The notes beneath the pieces are model-generated. The model saw only the letters and a list, made by a program, of their open reading frames with translations, made no database searches and was not told where the DNA came from. Of a stretch of 64,000 bases of DNA, positions 34,930-43,890 are shown piece by piece (the stretch's first letter is position 1; each line of letters begins with the position of its first letter). Source of the DNA: Rhodocyclaceae bacterium. GTDB lineage: Bacteria > Pseudomonadota > Gammaproteobacteria > Burkholderiales > Rhodocyclaceae. The stretch spans positions 1 to 64,000 of the forward strand of contig JALNXH010000019.1 in the NCBI GenBank assembly GCA_023230455.1. The letters are read 5' to 3'. The position numbers were made by a program, and so were the translations under genes.

Positions 34930-35190
34930 ATGCTCTCGATGAAGGAGTGTCTCGATTATTGCGATCTGAACGAGGACGAAGTTTCGTTGATCGCCCACCA
35001 TGAGCATCTGAGTTTCCCGATGGCGGCGCAGATGGCCTGCGGTCTGGTGCAAAGCGAAGAGGGCACCGGGTTGTTGCGCGGCATGTTGAGCGAGGCGATC
35101 TGCGAGGCCGCCAGCGAAGGCGGGGACGATGCGCTGCATCGGGCTGAACGCGCACTGGTGCACTTCAACAGCGCGCACCCGCCCTGCTGA
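34930..35190 (+). CDS. Uncharacterised 86-residue acidic helical protein
   Basis: Not assigned to a family. The protein is mostly helical and acidic, with four Cys (residues 7, 11, 36 and 58 plus a terminal Cys) and no signal peptide. It starts 'MLSMKECLDYCDLNEDEVSL' and runs through 'AAQMACGLVQSEEGTGLLRG'. A strong Shine-Dalgarno (GAGGAGGG) stands eight bases before the ATG. It lies 3 bases from the convergent rarA stop. Cys spacing does not give a standard zinc finger. Regular codon use supports a real gene. Confidence 0.7.
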   Translation: MLSMKECLDYCDLNEDEVSLIAHHEHLSFPMAAQMACGLVQSEEGTGLLRGMLSEAICEAASEGGDDALHRAERALVHFNSAHPPC

Positions 35191-35193
35191 GGC

Positions 35194-36516
35194 CTACGGG
35201 TTGCGCTTTTTCGCGGCAGCGTCCAGTTGCCGCAGGCGGGACAGCTTGTCCGCAATCTTCTGCTCCAGCCCGCGCGGCGTCGGCTGGTACCAGCCCGGCG
35301 CCGCGATGCCTTCCGGAAAGTAGTTTTCTCCGGCCGCGTAGGCTTCCGGTTCATCGTGCGCGTAGCGATATTCGCTGCCGAAGCCGAGTTCCTTCATCAA
35401 CTTGGTCGGCGCATTACGCAAATGCTCCGGCACCGGCCGCGATCTGTCCTTTGCGACGAAGGCGCGGGCGGCGTTGTAGGCCTTGTAGGCGGCGTTCGAC
35501 TTGGGCGCCACGGCGAGATAGATGATCGCTTCGGCGAGCGCCAGTTCGCCTTCCGGCGAGCCTAGACGCTCATAGGTATCGACCGCATTCAGCGTCAATT
35601 GCAGGGCCCGCGGGTCGGCGAGGCCGATGTCCTCGGTGGCCATGCGGATCATCCGCCGCCCGAGGTAAAGCGGATCGGCGCCGCCGTCGAGCATGCGCAG
35701 CAGCCAGTAGAGCGACGCATCGGGGTCCGAGCCGCGTACCGACTTGTGTAATGCCGAGATCTGATCGTAGAAGGCGTCGCCGCCCTTGTCGAAGCGACGC
35801 AGATCGCTCGCCAAGGTCGATTCTAAGAAAACGGCGTCGACCCGCACTACACCGGCCGCTGCGGCCGCTGTCTTGAGCTGCTCCAGCACGTTGAGCAAGC
35901 GCCGGGCATCGCCGTCGGCATGCCCGATCAGTCGATCGCGGGCGTCGTCGGCGAACGCCAGCTCGGCGAACGCCCGCGCCTGGGCGCGGGCGAACAGTTG
36001 CCGCAGATCGTCCTCGCTGAGGCTTTTCAGCACATACACCGAAGCGCGTGAAAGCAGCGCCGAATTCACCTCGAACGACGGATTCTCGGTGGTCGCACCG
36101 ATGAAAGTCACCGTACCGCGTTCGACATAGGGCAGAAAGGCATCCTGCTGCGCCTTGTTGAAGCGATGCACTTCGTCGACGAAAAGGATGGTCCGTCGAC
36201 CGCTCTGTGCTTGCGTCAGTTCGGCCTGTAGCATCGCCTCGCGGATATCCTTGACACCCGAGAACACAGCCGAGAGAGCAATGAACTGTGCCTCAAAGGC
36301 ATCGGCCATCAGCCGCGCCAGCGTGGTCTTGCCGACGCCGGGCGGGCCCCAGAGGATCATCGAATGCGGCGTACCCGAGTCGAAGGCCAAGCGCAGCGGC
36401 TTCCCCGGACCCAGCAGATGCGACTGGCCGATGACTTCGTCGAGGGCTTGCGGGCGCAACGTTTCAGCCAGCGGCGCATGGCCGGGCGCCGCTGCAAACA
36501 GATCGTGATCGGACAA
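35194..36516 (-). CDS. rarA: Replication-associated recombination protein A (AAA+ ATPase)
   Basis: RarA/MgsA acts at stalled replication forks and is related to clamp-loader and Holliday-junction ATPases. The 440-residue protein has 'PLAETLRPQALDEVIGQ' at the N-terminus, Walker A 'GPPGVGKTTLARLMAD' (~residues 52-67), Walker B 'TILFVDEVHRFNKAQQD', sensor 1 'FIGATTENPSFEV', arginine-finger 'LLSRASVYVL', and the tetramerisation C-terminal domain with 'YWLLRMLDGGADPLYLGRRM'. The length is normal. Confidence 0.95.
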   Translation of the reverse strand: MSDHDLFAAAPGHAPLAETLRPQALDEVIGQSHLLGPGKPLRLAFDSGTPHSMILWGPPGVGKTTLARLMADAFEAQFIALSAVFSGVKDIREAMLQAELTQAQSGRRTILFVDEVHRFNKAQQDAFLPYVERGTVTFIGATTENPSFEVNSALLSRASVYVLKSLSEDDLRQLFARAQARAFAELAFADDARDRLIGHADGDARRLLNVLEQLKTAAAAAGVVRVDAVFLESTLASDLRRFDKGGDAFYDQISALHKSVRGSDPDASLYWLLRMLDGGADPLYLGRRMIRMATEDIGLADPRALQLTLNAVDTYERLGSPEGELALAEAIIYLAVAPKSNAAYKAYNAARAFVAKDRSRPVPEHLRNAPTKLMKELGFGSEYRYAHDEPEAYAAGENYFPEGIAAPGWYQPTPRGLEQKIADKLSRLRQLDAAAKKRNP

Positions 36517-36549
36517 AGGGACGAACTCCGGACGGCGGATCGTGACGGC

Positions 36550-37926
36550 TTAAAAGTCCGTCGCCAACCCTGGCCAGGCGGCTTGCAGCGCAGCCCGGAA
36601 TTCGCCGCGAATGCGCTCCAGCGCAGCCGGGGTGTCGGCTTCGAAGCGCAGCACCACCACCGGCGTGGTGTTCGAAGCGCGGGCGAGGCCAAAACCATCG
36701 GCATATTCAGCGCGCACTCCGTCGAGGGTGAACAGCTCCCGCGCCGTCGGGAAACGTCCGCTCTTTTGCAGGGTCTCGATCAGGCGGTGGGGTTCGCCTT
36801 CCTTCATCTTCAGGTTGAGTTCCGGCGTCGAAAGGGCATTCGGCAGATTCTTCAGCGGCCAGTTGGCGTCCTTCCAGCGTGAGACGATTTCCAGCAACCG
36901 GGCACCGGCATAGAGGCCATCGTCGAAGCCGTACCAGCGCTCCTTGAAGAACATATGGCCGCTCATCTCTCCGGCCAGCGGCGCGCCGGTCGCCTTGAGT
37001 TTGGTCTTGATCAGCGCATGGCCGGTGTTCCACATCAGCGGCACGCCGCCCTGGAAGCGCACCGATTCGGCCACCCAGCGCGAACATTTGACGTCGTAGA
37101 TGATCTGCGCGCCGGGGTTGCGGCTCAGCACGTCGGCGGCGAACAGCATCAATTGGCGATCCGGATAGACGATCTCGCCGTCCTTGGTCACCACGCCGAG
37201 GCGATCGCCGTCGCCGTCGAAGGCAAGCCCCAGTTCGGCGTCGGTCTCGCGCAGGGCGCGGACCACGTCCTGCAGGTTCTCCGGTTTGGATGGGTCGGGA
37301 TGGTGGTTGGGGAACGTGCCGTCCACCTCGCAGAACAACTCGATCACTTCGCAACCCATGCGGCGGAACAGTTCCGGGGCAAAACCGCCGGCGACGCCGT
37401 TACCGCAGTCGACCACTATTTTCATTGGCCGCGACAGCTTGACGTCACCGACGATACGTTGCAGATAGGCTTCCTTGACGTCGGCATGGCGGACTTTGCC
37501 TGCCCCCGAGACCAGATCGCCGCGTTCGATGCGGCGGCGCAGGCTTTGGATCAGCTCGCCGTAGAGCGTCTGGCCGCCGAGCACCATTTTCAACCCGTTG
37601 TAGTCGGGCGGATTGTGGCTGCCGGTGACCGAGACGCAGGAGCCTGTATCCAGCTGATGGGCGGCGAAGTAGGTGACCGGGGTCGGCACGCAGCCGATAT
37701 CGATCACGTCGATGCCGGCGCCGTTCAGCCCGCGGGCCAGCGCTGCGGCCAGCGCCGGACCTGAAAGGCGGCCGTCGCGGCCGACGCAGAGCGTATCGAG
37801 GCCGCGGGCACGGGCTTCGCTGCCGAGGGCGGCGCCGATGGCTTCGACGGTCGGTACGGTCAGGGTAGTGTCGACAATGCCGCGGATGTCGTAGGCCTTG
37901 AAGATTTCGGCTGCGGGCAGATGCAT
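36550..37926 (-). CDS. algC: Phosphomannomutase/phosphoglucomutase (AlgC family)
   Basis: Interconverts hexose 6- and 1-phosphates for nucleotide-sugar and LPS synthesis. The 458-residue protein starts 'IFKAYDIRGIVDTTL' and has the active-site phosphoserine loop 'SVTGSHNPPDYNGLK' (Ser ~110), metal loop 'FDGDGDRLGVV' (~242-252), sugar-binding 'GEMSGHMFF' and phosphate-binding 'RASNTTPVVVLRFE'. GAGGAG stands before the ATG at 37926. It is upstream-adjacent to an NTF2-like gene and waaF in the same orientation. Mannose versus glucose preference cannot be told. Confidence 0.92.
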   Translation of the reverse strand: MHLPAAEIFKAYDIRGIVDTTLTVPTVEAIGAALGSEARARGLDTLCVGRDGRLSGPALAAALARGLNGAGIDVIDIGCVPTPVTYFAAHQLDTGSCVSVTGSHNPPDYNGLKMVLGGQTLYGELIQSLRRRIERGDLVSGAGKVRHADVKEAYLQRIVGDVKLSRPMKIVVDCGNGVAGGFAPELFRRMGCEVIELFCEVDGTFPNHHPDPSKPENLQDVVRALRETDAELGLAFDGDGDRLGVVTKDGEIVYPDRQLMLFAADVLSRNPGAQIIYDVKCSRWVAESVRFQGGVPLMWNTGHALIKTKLKATGAPLAGEMSGHMFFKERWYGFDDGLYAGARLLEIVSRWKDANWPLKNLPNALSTPELNLKMKEGEPHRLIETLQKSGRFPTARELFTLDGVRAEYADGFGLARASNTTPVVVLRFEADTPAALERIRGEFRAALQAAWPGLATDF

Positions 37927-37949
37927 CGGGAACTCCTCGAAAACAATGG

Positions 37950-38375
37950 TCAATGAAGGGTTTGCGGCGCTTGGCTGGACTCTGCCGGGGCGGCGGACCC
38001 ATGGTGCATCACCATGCGCCAGCCGAGCGGACCGCGCACATAGATGTTGGTGGCCGTCACCGCGGCGGTCGCTTCCTCCGCCCCGCGCAGGGCAACTTCC
38101 TCGATCAGGCTGTGCACGGCAGCGAATGGGTTCACCACGGTACTCATGACCCGGGTGCGAATGCGCAGCCGCGCGCCACCCTCGAAAATGCGCCGCCAGG
38201 ATTCGCGGATATGGAGATAGCCGGAGATACGGCCGCTGCCGGGATGGATGCAGACAATTTCCTCGTCTTCCGCCCAAACGGCCATCAGCGCATCGAGATC
38301 GGCGCGCTCGATAGCTTCGTAGAAAGCGGCTTCGACATCCTGGGCCGAAGCGAAGAAGAGCTTGTTGGTCGGCAT
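37950..38375 (-). CDS. NTF2-like/SnoaL-fold protein
   Basis: A 141-residue protein of the NTF2-like superfamily (SnoaL_3 type): 'QDVEAAFYEAIERADLDALM' then 'VWAEDEEIVCIHPGSGRISG', 'IRESWRRIF', and 'TATNIYVRGPLGWRMVMHHG'. These small cone-shaped folds bind ligands or act as isomerases; this subgroup ('calcium/calmodulin kinase II association-like' and DUF4440-like proteins) has no firm role. It lies 23 bases upstream of algC and 5 bases after waaF, so the three form one transcript. The ATG at 38375 is used. Confidence 0.8.
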   Translation of the reverse strand: MPTNKLFFASAQDVEAAFYEAIERADLDALMAVWAEDEEIVCIHPGSGRISGYLHIRESWRRIFEGGARLRIRTRVMSTVVNPFAAVHSLIEEVALRGAEEATAAVTATNIYVRGPLGWRMVMHHGSAAPAESSQAPQTLH

Positions 38376-38380
38376 TCTGC

Positions 38381-39373
38381 TCAGATTTCCAGTGTGGCGC
38401 GAACCCGTGCCGGGGTGAGCTGTTCGAGACAGTTCAGATGGCCGAGGGGGCATTCGCGCATAAAACAGGGGCTGCACGCGAGATTCAGCGAAACGATTTT
38501 CGCATGCGCCGACAGCGGCGGCGTGTAGCCTGGGCTCGACGAGCCGTAAAGCGCCGCCAGCGGCCGGTCCAGCGCCGCCGCGACATGCATCAGCCCGGAA
38601 TCGTTGCTGACCACGGCGCGCGCGCCGGCTATCAGGTCGATGGCGTTATCCAGACTGCTGCGGCCGCACAGGTTGAGCGCCGCGCCGCCCGACAACGCGG
38701 CGATTTCCGCACCGAGAGTGGCGTCCTTGGCCGAACCGACGATCCACACCGGCGCTCCCTCTACCGCCAGTTGCCGGGCGAGAGCGGCAAAGTGGCGGGC
38801 CGGCCAGCGCTTGGCCGGCCCGTATTCGGCGCCCGGGCAGAGCACGTAGGGTTGCGCATCGGCCGCCAGGCCAAGCGCACTACGACAGGCCGCCTGCTGC
38901 GCGGCAGTGGAAATCAGCCGGGGCTGTGGCCAATGCGCCAGCGGAGCAGCGCAGCGGGGTTGCGACAACTGGGCATAGCGCGCGACCAGCTTCGGCAGCG
39001 CTGCCTTGTCGAGACGATGGCGGTTGTTGATCAGGCCGACGCGGGCTTCGCCGCTGTAGCCGGTACGCAGTGGAATCCCGGCGAAGAACGGCACCAACGC
39101 CGACTTCCAACTGTTGGGAAGCACCACTGCTTCGGCATAGCCTTCGGCGGACAGCATGCGGCCGAGGCGACGGCGAGCGCAAAGGGCGAAATCGCCGTGA
39201 CGGAAAGGACTGGAGACAACCCGCCGCACCTCCGGCATCCGCGTCAGCAACGGCGCGGTCCACTCGGGGGCCAGCACGTCGATCTGCGCACCGCGCTGCG
39301 CCAACAGCATCAGCAACGACTGGGCCATCAGAGTGTCGCCGATCCAGGAAGGGGCGACGACGAGAATTTTCAT
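38381..39373 (-). CDS. waaF: Lipopolysaccharide heptosyltransferase II
   Basis: Adds the second L-glycero-D-manno-heptose to the LPS inner core on the cytoplasmic face of the inner membrane. The 330-residue GT-B (family GT9) protein has 'MKILVVAPSWIGDTLMAQSL' at the N-terminus, 'LPNSWKSALVPFFAGIP', 'LCPGAEYGPAKRWPARHFA', 'SNDSGLMHVAAALDRPLAAL' and the C-terminal Cys-rich 'CSPCFMRECPLGHLNC'. This set is typical of WaaF. A 13-residue-shorter start (ATG at 39373) is chosen over an upstream start. Confidence 0.93.
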   Translation of the reverse strand: MKILVVAPSWIGDTLMAQSLLMLLAQRGAQIDVLAPEWTAPLLTRMPEVRRVVSSPFRHGDFALCARRRLGRMLSAEGYAEAVVLPNSWKSALVPFFAGIPLRTGYSGEARVGLINNRHRLDKAALPKLVARYAQLSQPRCAAPLAHWPQPRLISTAAQQAACRSALGLAADAQPYVLCPGAEYGPAKRWPARHFAALARQLAVEGAPVWIVGSAKDATLGAEIAALSGGAALNLCGRSSLDNAIDLIAGARAVVSNDSGLMHVAAALDRPLAALYGSSSPGYTPPLSAHAKIVSLNLACSPCFMRECPLGHLNCLEQLTPARVRATLEI

Positions 39374-39424
39374 CGGGCGTATACAGCAAACGGCACGCCT
39401 GCGGGGCACATGCCGTTTACCGGA

Positions 39425-39640
39425 TCAATGATGCCCCGTCGGACGCTCGCCGGTGAAGGTATAGACGGTGCTGCAGTAGGGGCAGACCGCCTTGCCTTCA
39501 TGGTTTTTTAATACATCGAGGAATACACGCGGATGCCGCGCCCAGAGCGGCGCGCCGGGGCGCGGGCAGTGCAGCGGCAGATCGTGGGCGGTGACATTCA
39601 CCTCGCGGGCGTCATCCTTGAATCGGGCGGATTGGCTCAT
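39425..39640 (-). CDS. zf-CHCC zinc-finger protein
   Basis: A 71-residue protein with one CHCC zinc site: Cys25 (LPLHCPRPG), His36 region (ARHPRVFLD), and 'VCPYCSTVY'. The family is related to the mitochondrial complex I subunit NDUFS6. In Betaproteobacteria it lies between ilvE and waaF, as here: 10 bases after ilvE on the same strand. GAGG precedes the ATG. Function in bacteria is not established. Confidence 0.9.
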   Translation of the reverse strand: MSQSARFKDDAREVNVTAHDLPLHCPRPGAPLWARHPRVFLDVLKNHEGKAVCPYCSTVYTFTGERPTGHH

Positions 39641-39650
39641 TTCGATATCC

Positions 39651-40577
39651 TCAGGCGACCGGCGTCAGCCAAGTTTGGTATTGCGGCAGTTTGCCGTTGA
39701 CCACTTCGAAGAACAGGGTTTGCAGCTTTTCGGTAATCGGTCCGCGGCGACCGGCGCCGATGGTACGGCGGTCGAGTTCGCGGATCGGCGTCACTTCGGC
39801 GGCAGTGCCTGTGAAAAACGCCTCGTCGGCGGTATACACGTCGTCGCGGGTCAGGCGCTTGGAAATCACCTCGATGCCCAGATGATCCTTCGCCAACTGG
39901 ATCACTGTAGCGCGGGTGATGCCGATCAACGCCGAAGCGATCTCCGGTTCGTAGATCTTGCCGTCCTTGACGAGGAACAGGTTTTCCCCGGCGCCTTCGG
40001 CGACGAACCCATCCACGTCCAGCAACAGCGCTTCGTCGTAACCGTCGTCCTGCGCTTCCATATTGGCCAGCATGGAGTTGGCGTAGGAGGCGGCGTACTT
40101 GGCCCGGCACATGGTCACGTTCACATGATGGCGGGTGAAACTGGATGTCTTGACGCGAATCCCTTTTTCCATGCCGTCGGCGCCCAGGTAGGCGCCCCAG
40201 GTCCAGGCCGCCACGGCCACATGCACCTTGGCACCCTTGGGCGAGATGCCCATTTTTTCGGAACCGTAGAAAGCGACAGGACGGATATAGCCGGACTCGA
40301 GCTTGTTCACGCGCACCACTTCGCGTTGGGCTTCCATAATCGTTTTTTTATCCCAGGGCATTTCCATGCGGAAAATGTGCGCCGAGTTGAACAAGCGATC
40401 GGTGTGCTCCTTGAGGCGAAAAATCGCCGTGCCGTTGACGGTGTTGTAGGCGCGCACGCCTTCGAAAATCGATAGCCCGTAGTGCAGTGAATGGGTAAGC
40501 ACGTGGGTGTTGGCCTCACGCCAGGGCACGAGTTTGCCGTCGTACCAGATGAAGCCGTCACGGTCGGCCATGGACAT
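39651..40577 (-). CDS. ilvE: Branched-chain amino-acid aminotransferase
   Basis: A PLP fold-type IV transaminase that makes valine, leucine and isoleucine from their keto acids. The 308 residues include 'FIWYDGKLVPWREANTHVLT' (N-terminus), 'RLKEHTDRLFNSAHI', the PLP-lysine in 'CRAKYAASYANSML' (~residue 159), 'EALLLDVDGFVAEGAGENLF', 'GITRATVIQLA' and 'VYTADEAFFTGTAAEVTPI'. Length and motifs are standard for IlvE. Confidence 0.95.
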   Translation of the reverse strand: MSMADRDGFIWYDGKLVPWREANTHVLTHSLHYGLSIFEGVRAYNTVNGTAIFRLKEHTDRLFNSAHIFRMEMPWDKKTIMEAQREVVRVNKLESGYIRPVAFYGSEKMGISPKGAKVHVAVAAWTWGAYLGADGMEKGIRVKTSSFTRHHVNVTMCRAKYAASYANSMLANMEAQDDGYDEALLLDVDGFVAEGAGENLFLVKDGKIYEPEIASALIGITRATVIQLAKDHLGIEVISKRLTRDDVYTADEAFFTGTAAEVTPIRELDRRTIGAGRRGPITEKLQTLFFEVVNGKLPQYQTWLTPVA

Positions 40578-40762
40578 AGTGAATCTCCAGCAAGGAAGGG
40601 GCGAAAGCTGGCAATTTTAGCCGATTTGGCCCATCGGATTCCCCAAGGTGGCCGCCACATCGCGATTACCCGCGCGAATATTGCGGAAACTCGTTCGCTC
40701 CGGCATTCTGCGGCCAGGGGAATTCCATTCAGCGTAACGGCGCAAGGAACAAAGGGGGTCTG

Positions 40763-41629
40763 ATGAGAAGCAAACTGGCGGTTTTTGTCCTGTCGGCACT
40801 GCTGTCGACAGGGGCGATCGCACAGATAACGGAAGGCGACGAGGCGCGCCAGCGTCTGGTGGAACAGAAGATCCGCCTGGTGGAAACGTTGCTCAATGCA
40901 CCGGCGGCAAAAAAAGCGGCGGCCCGCGGCGGCGAAGCCCAAACATTGCTGGAAGGCGCGCTGAAGGCCCTCGCCGAGTCCCGCACGGCTCTGGCCGGCG
41001 GCAACACCGACGGCGCGGCACAAGCCGCGGATGCGGCATTCAAGTCGCTGTCCGCGGTGTCCCGCCGCCTGTCCGCGGAAAATGCGTTGTCCGAAAGTGC
41101 GCAACGCAAGAATTTCGACGGCCTGCGCGAGCAGGTCGCAACCTACCGTGCCTCCGTGGCCGAACTGGTGCCCGATCCAAAGCTGGGGCCGACGGCAAAA
41201 ACACTGCTCGCGCAGATCGACTTGGCCGTCGAGGAAGCTGCACGTTTCGGCAACGCCGGGCAGCTTGGCGAAGCCAACAAGAAGCTGGCCGAGACCTACA
41301 AGCTCGCGGTGGTCGAGCTGTCGCGCATACGCGCCGGCCAGGAGGTGGTTATGTCGCTCAAATTCGACACGCCGGCGGACGAATACGCCTACGAATTGAA
41401 GCGTTTCAAGAGCAACGAAATCATGGCCGAGATGCTGATCACCGAAGGCAAGGCCGACGGTGATCGGCGCATGCGGGTGGACGGCTTCGTCGGTGAAGGC
41501 CGCAAGCTGATGCAGGAGGCGGCGCAGCACGCCCAGGAAAGGCGCTACAAGGAGGCGGTGGGGCTGACCGAGCAAGCCACTGCGCAACTGGTCCGCGCGC
41601 TACAGGCGATGGGCGTTCCGGTATTCTGA
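40763..41629 (+). CDS. Exported helical protein of unknown function
   Basis: Not recognised. The 288-residue protein starts with a Sec signal peptide ('LAVFVLSALLSTGAIAQ', cleavage after ~residue 20). The mature part is almost all helix, rich in Ala, Glu, Lys and Arg, with repeated heptad-like stretches such as 'LLEGALKALAESRTALAGG', 'EEAARFGNAGQLGEANKKLA' and 'YELKRFKSNEIMAEMLI', suggesting a periplasmic helical bundle or TPR-like solenoid. It heads a run of three exported proteins: 11 bases separate it from the PilJ-domain gene. A sensing or scaffold role for the downstream oxidase is conceivable but unproven. Confidence 0.8.
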   Translation: MRSKLAVFVLSALLSTGAIAQITEGDEARQRLVEQKIRLVETLLNAPAAKKAAARGGEAQTLLEGALKALAESRTALAGGNTDGAAQAADAAFKSLSAVSRRLSAENALSESAQRKNFDGLREQVATYRASVAELVPDPKLGPTAKTLLAQIDLAVEEAARFGNAGQLGEANKKLAETYKLAVVELSRIRAGQEVVMSLKFDTPADEYAYELKRFKSNEIMAEMLITEGKADGDRRMRVDGFVGEGRKLMQEAAQHAQERRYKEAVGLTEQATAQLVRALQAMGVPVF

Positions 41630-41640
41630 GGATAAAAACG

Positions 41641-42414
41641 ATGAATTCGATCCGATGGCTGCTGCTCTGTCTGTCGATGGCGGCAAACGCCGCCGCGCTG
41701 GCGGCGGAACCCGAGGCAAACGCGATGGCGGCGATCAACCGTGCCGGCGAACTGCGCATGCTTTCGCAGCGCATCGTCAGAACCTATGTCCAGATCGGCA
41801 TGAAGGTCCAGCCCAAGGTGGATCGGCTGCTGCTCGCCGACTCCGTGCGCCGTTTCGATGCCAACCTGCGCTGGCTGGAGGGCTTTCCGGCAACGGAACC
41901 CCTGCAACTCGGCGACATCAAGGGTCGCTGGCGCAGATTCGGCGGCATCTTCCACGGCAAACCCGAACTGCCCCAGGCGATCGAGTTGAACGCCGCCGCC
42001 GAGACCATTCTCGAAGGCGCCGAACGACTGACACAACAGCTGCAAGGCAATGTCGCCTCCAGCGGCGGGCGGATGGTGAATCTGGCGGGACGCCAGCGCA
42101 TGCTCTCCCAGCGCCTGGCCAAGGCCTACATGCTGCGCGTCTGGGGCGATCCTTCGCCGGCCGTGGCGAGGGACATGGCCAGTGCGACGCGGGAGTTCGT
42201 CGCCGCACTCGAAGAGCTGCGCCGGTACGGCGGCAACTCGGCGGACATCCGCAGCGAGATCGAGGAACTGTCCCTGCAATGGGAGTGGCTCGCGGCGGCG
42301 ATCGCCACCGAAGGAACCGGCACCTATCCGTTGATCGTGGCCGAGGCCAGCGAAGCGATCCTTGCCAGTGCCGACCGTCTCACCACCCTTTACGAACGTC
42401 TCGACACGCATTGA
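41641..42414 (+). CDS. Exported protein with two PilJ (NarX-like sensor) domains
   Basis: A 257-residue protein: signal peptide 'WLLLCLSMAANAAALAAE' (~residues 6-23), then two copies of the PilJ-type four-helix sensor motif, 'AINRAGELRMLSQRIVRTYV' near residue 31 and 'MVNLAGRQRMLSQRLAKAYM' near 144. In chemoreceptors and NarX/NarQ this domain sits outside the membrane and binds small ligands (in NarX, nitrate). Here there is no transmembrane helix or output domain, so it is a free periplasmic double sensor domain. It is followed at once by a multicopper oxidase. Confidence 0.85.
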   Translation: MNSIRWLLLCLSMAANAAALAAEPEANAMAAINRAGELRMLSQRIVRTYVQIGMKVQPKVDRLLLADSVRRFDANLRWLEGFPATEPLQLGDIKGRWRRFGGIFHGKPELPQAIELNAAAETILEGAERLTQQLQGNVASSGGRMVNLAGRQRMLSQRLAKAYMLRVWGDPSPAVARDMASATREFVAALEELRRYGGNSADIRSEIEELSLQWEWLAAAIATEGTGTYPLIVAEASEAILASADRLTTLYERLDTH

Positions 42415-42432
42415 ACGATGAAGGAGCCTGCC

Positions 42433-43851
42433 ATGTTTTCCCGGCGTGAATTTCTCAAATCGGCGGGGGCTCTCGCTACCGGCGCAACACTACCGGCCTG
42501 GGCCGCCGCAGCCAGCCGCTCGACGGCCACGAAAAGCTACGCGCTGCGGCCTGCCGAAGTCGAGTTGGCGCTGGCCGGCGTTGCCGGGAAGACCAATTTC
42601 TGGGCCTTCAATGGCACGGTTCCGGGTCAGACAATGCGCATCCGGCGCGGTGAGCGGGTTCAGATCCAGGTAGACAACGGCCTGGGCGTCGATACCACAA
42701 TCCATTGGCACGGGGTGCGCGTTCCCAACGCGATGGATGGCGTGCCTCAGGTCACACAGGCACCGATCAAGCCTAACATCCACTTTGACTACGAGTGGGT
42801 GGCACGGGATTCCGGCACCTTCTGGTACCACCCGCACCAGAGCAGCTTCGAGCAGGTGCCGCGCGGACTCTACGGCGCGCTGATTGTCGAGGAGGACAAG
42901 CCGATCACAGTGGATCGCGACGAAGTCTGGATGCTTGCGGACATCAAGCTCGACGAAGAGGGGCGGCAGGTCGAAGACTTCGGCCGCATCTTGGATTTCG
43001 GCAACGAAGGCCGGCTTGGCAACCACGTTCTGGTCAATGGCCAGCCAGGCGGAAGGCTCACTGTGCGCAGTGGCGAACGCATTCGTCTGCGCCTGATCAA
43101 CGCAGCCTCGGCGCGCGTGTTCAAACCGGCCATCGCCGGCCACTCGATGACGGTGATCGCCTACGACGGCCAGGCGGTCGAACCGCATGCCGTAGAGGTA
43201 CTGGATCTCGGCCCGGGGATGCGGGCGGATATTGTCATCGACTGCATGCATGCCGCGGGGACGACGTTCGCCATCGTCGACCGCCACCGGCGCAGTCTGG
43301 GCGAGATCGGGCGTATCGTTTATCAGGACGGCAAGGCGGTACGCAACAAACCTTTGAAGTCTTCCTTGCTGCTGCCCGGCAACCGACTGCCCGAGCCGAA
43401 CATCGACATGGCGACCGACCACTACATTGTTTTCCAGGGCGGCATGCGCGGCGCACCGATCATCGGCACCATCGACGGCAAGCCGGGCAAGATCCAGGAA
43501 CTGATGGAAAAGCATGGGTTGACCTGGACCATGAATTTCTCGGCGCAACACGAGCACGCACTGATGCACGAGCCGTTGCTGCATTTCCGCAAGGGCGAAC
43601 ATGTGCGCCTGCACATGATCAACGAAACCGAATACACCCACCCGATGCATCTCCATGGCCATTTCTTCCGTGTGCTGGCGGTAGATGGCAAGGCGACCCG
43701 CTTCCGCGAATGGCGCGACACCGTGCTGATGCCGCCGCGCTCGTCGGTCGAAGTGGCGTTCGTAGCCGACAATCCGGGCGAATGGATGTATCACTGCCAC
43801 ATCCTCGATCACGCGGCCGGCGGCATGATGGGAACATTCCTGGTCGAATAA
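42433..43851 (+). CDS. Tat-exported multicopper oxidase
   Basis: A 472-residue three-cupredoxin oxidase that couples oxidation of a substrate (often Cu(I), Mn or phenols) to oxygen reduction in the periplasm. The Tat signal 'SRREFLKSAGALATG' is at the N-terminus. All four copper motifs are present: 'IHWHG', 'WYHPHQ', 'HPMHLHGH' and 'YHCHILDHAAGGMMG', giving Cys, His and Met ligands of a type 1 centre plus the trinuclear cluster. No Met-rich insert as in CueO is visible, so a copper-efflux role is not implied. AAGGAG precedes the ATG at 42433; an ATG at 42418 lies before that site. Confidence 0.92.
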   Translation: MFSRREFLKSAGALATGATLPAWAAAASRSTATKSYALRPAEVELALAGVAGKTNFWAFNGTVPGQTMRIRRGERVQIQVDNGLGVDTTIHWHGVRVPNAMDGVPQVTQAPIKPNIHFDYEWVARDSGTFWYHPHQSSFEQVPRGLYGALIVEEDKPITVDRDEVWMLADIKLDEEGRQVEDFGRILDFGNEGRLGNHVLVNGQPGGRLTVRSGERIRLRLINAASARVFKPAIAGHSMTVIAYDGQAVEPHAVEVLDLGPGMRADIVIDCMHAAGTTFAIVDRHRRSLGEIGRIVYQDGKAVRNKPLKSSLLLPGNRLPEPNIDMATDHYIVFQGGMRGAPIIGTIDGKPGKIQELMEKHGLTWTMNFSAQHEHALMHEPLLHFRKGEHVRLHMINETEYTHPMHLHGHFFRVLAVDGKATRFREWRDTVLMPPRSSVEVAFVADNPGEWMYHCHILDHAAGGMMGTFLVE

Positions 43852-43890
43852 CCGGATCGGCCGGATGCCCGGCAGCGGTAAAATGGTCCG

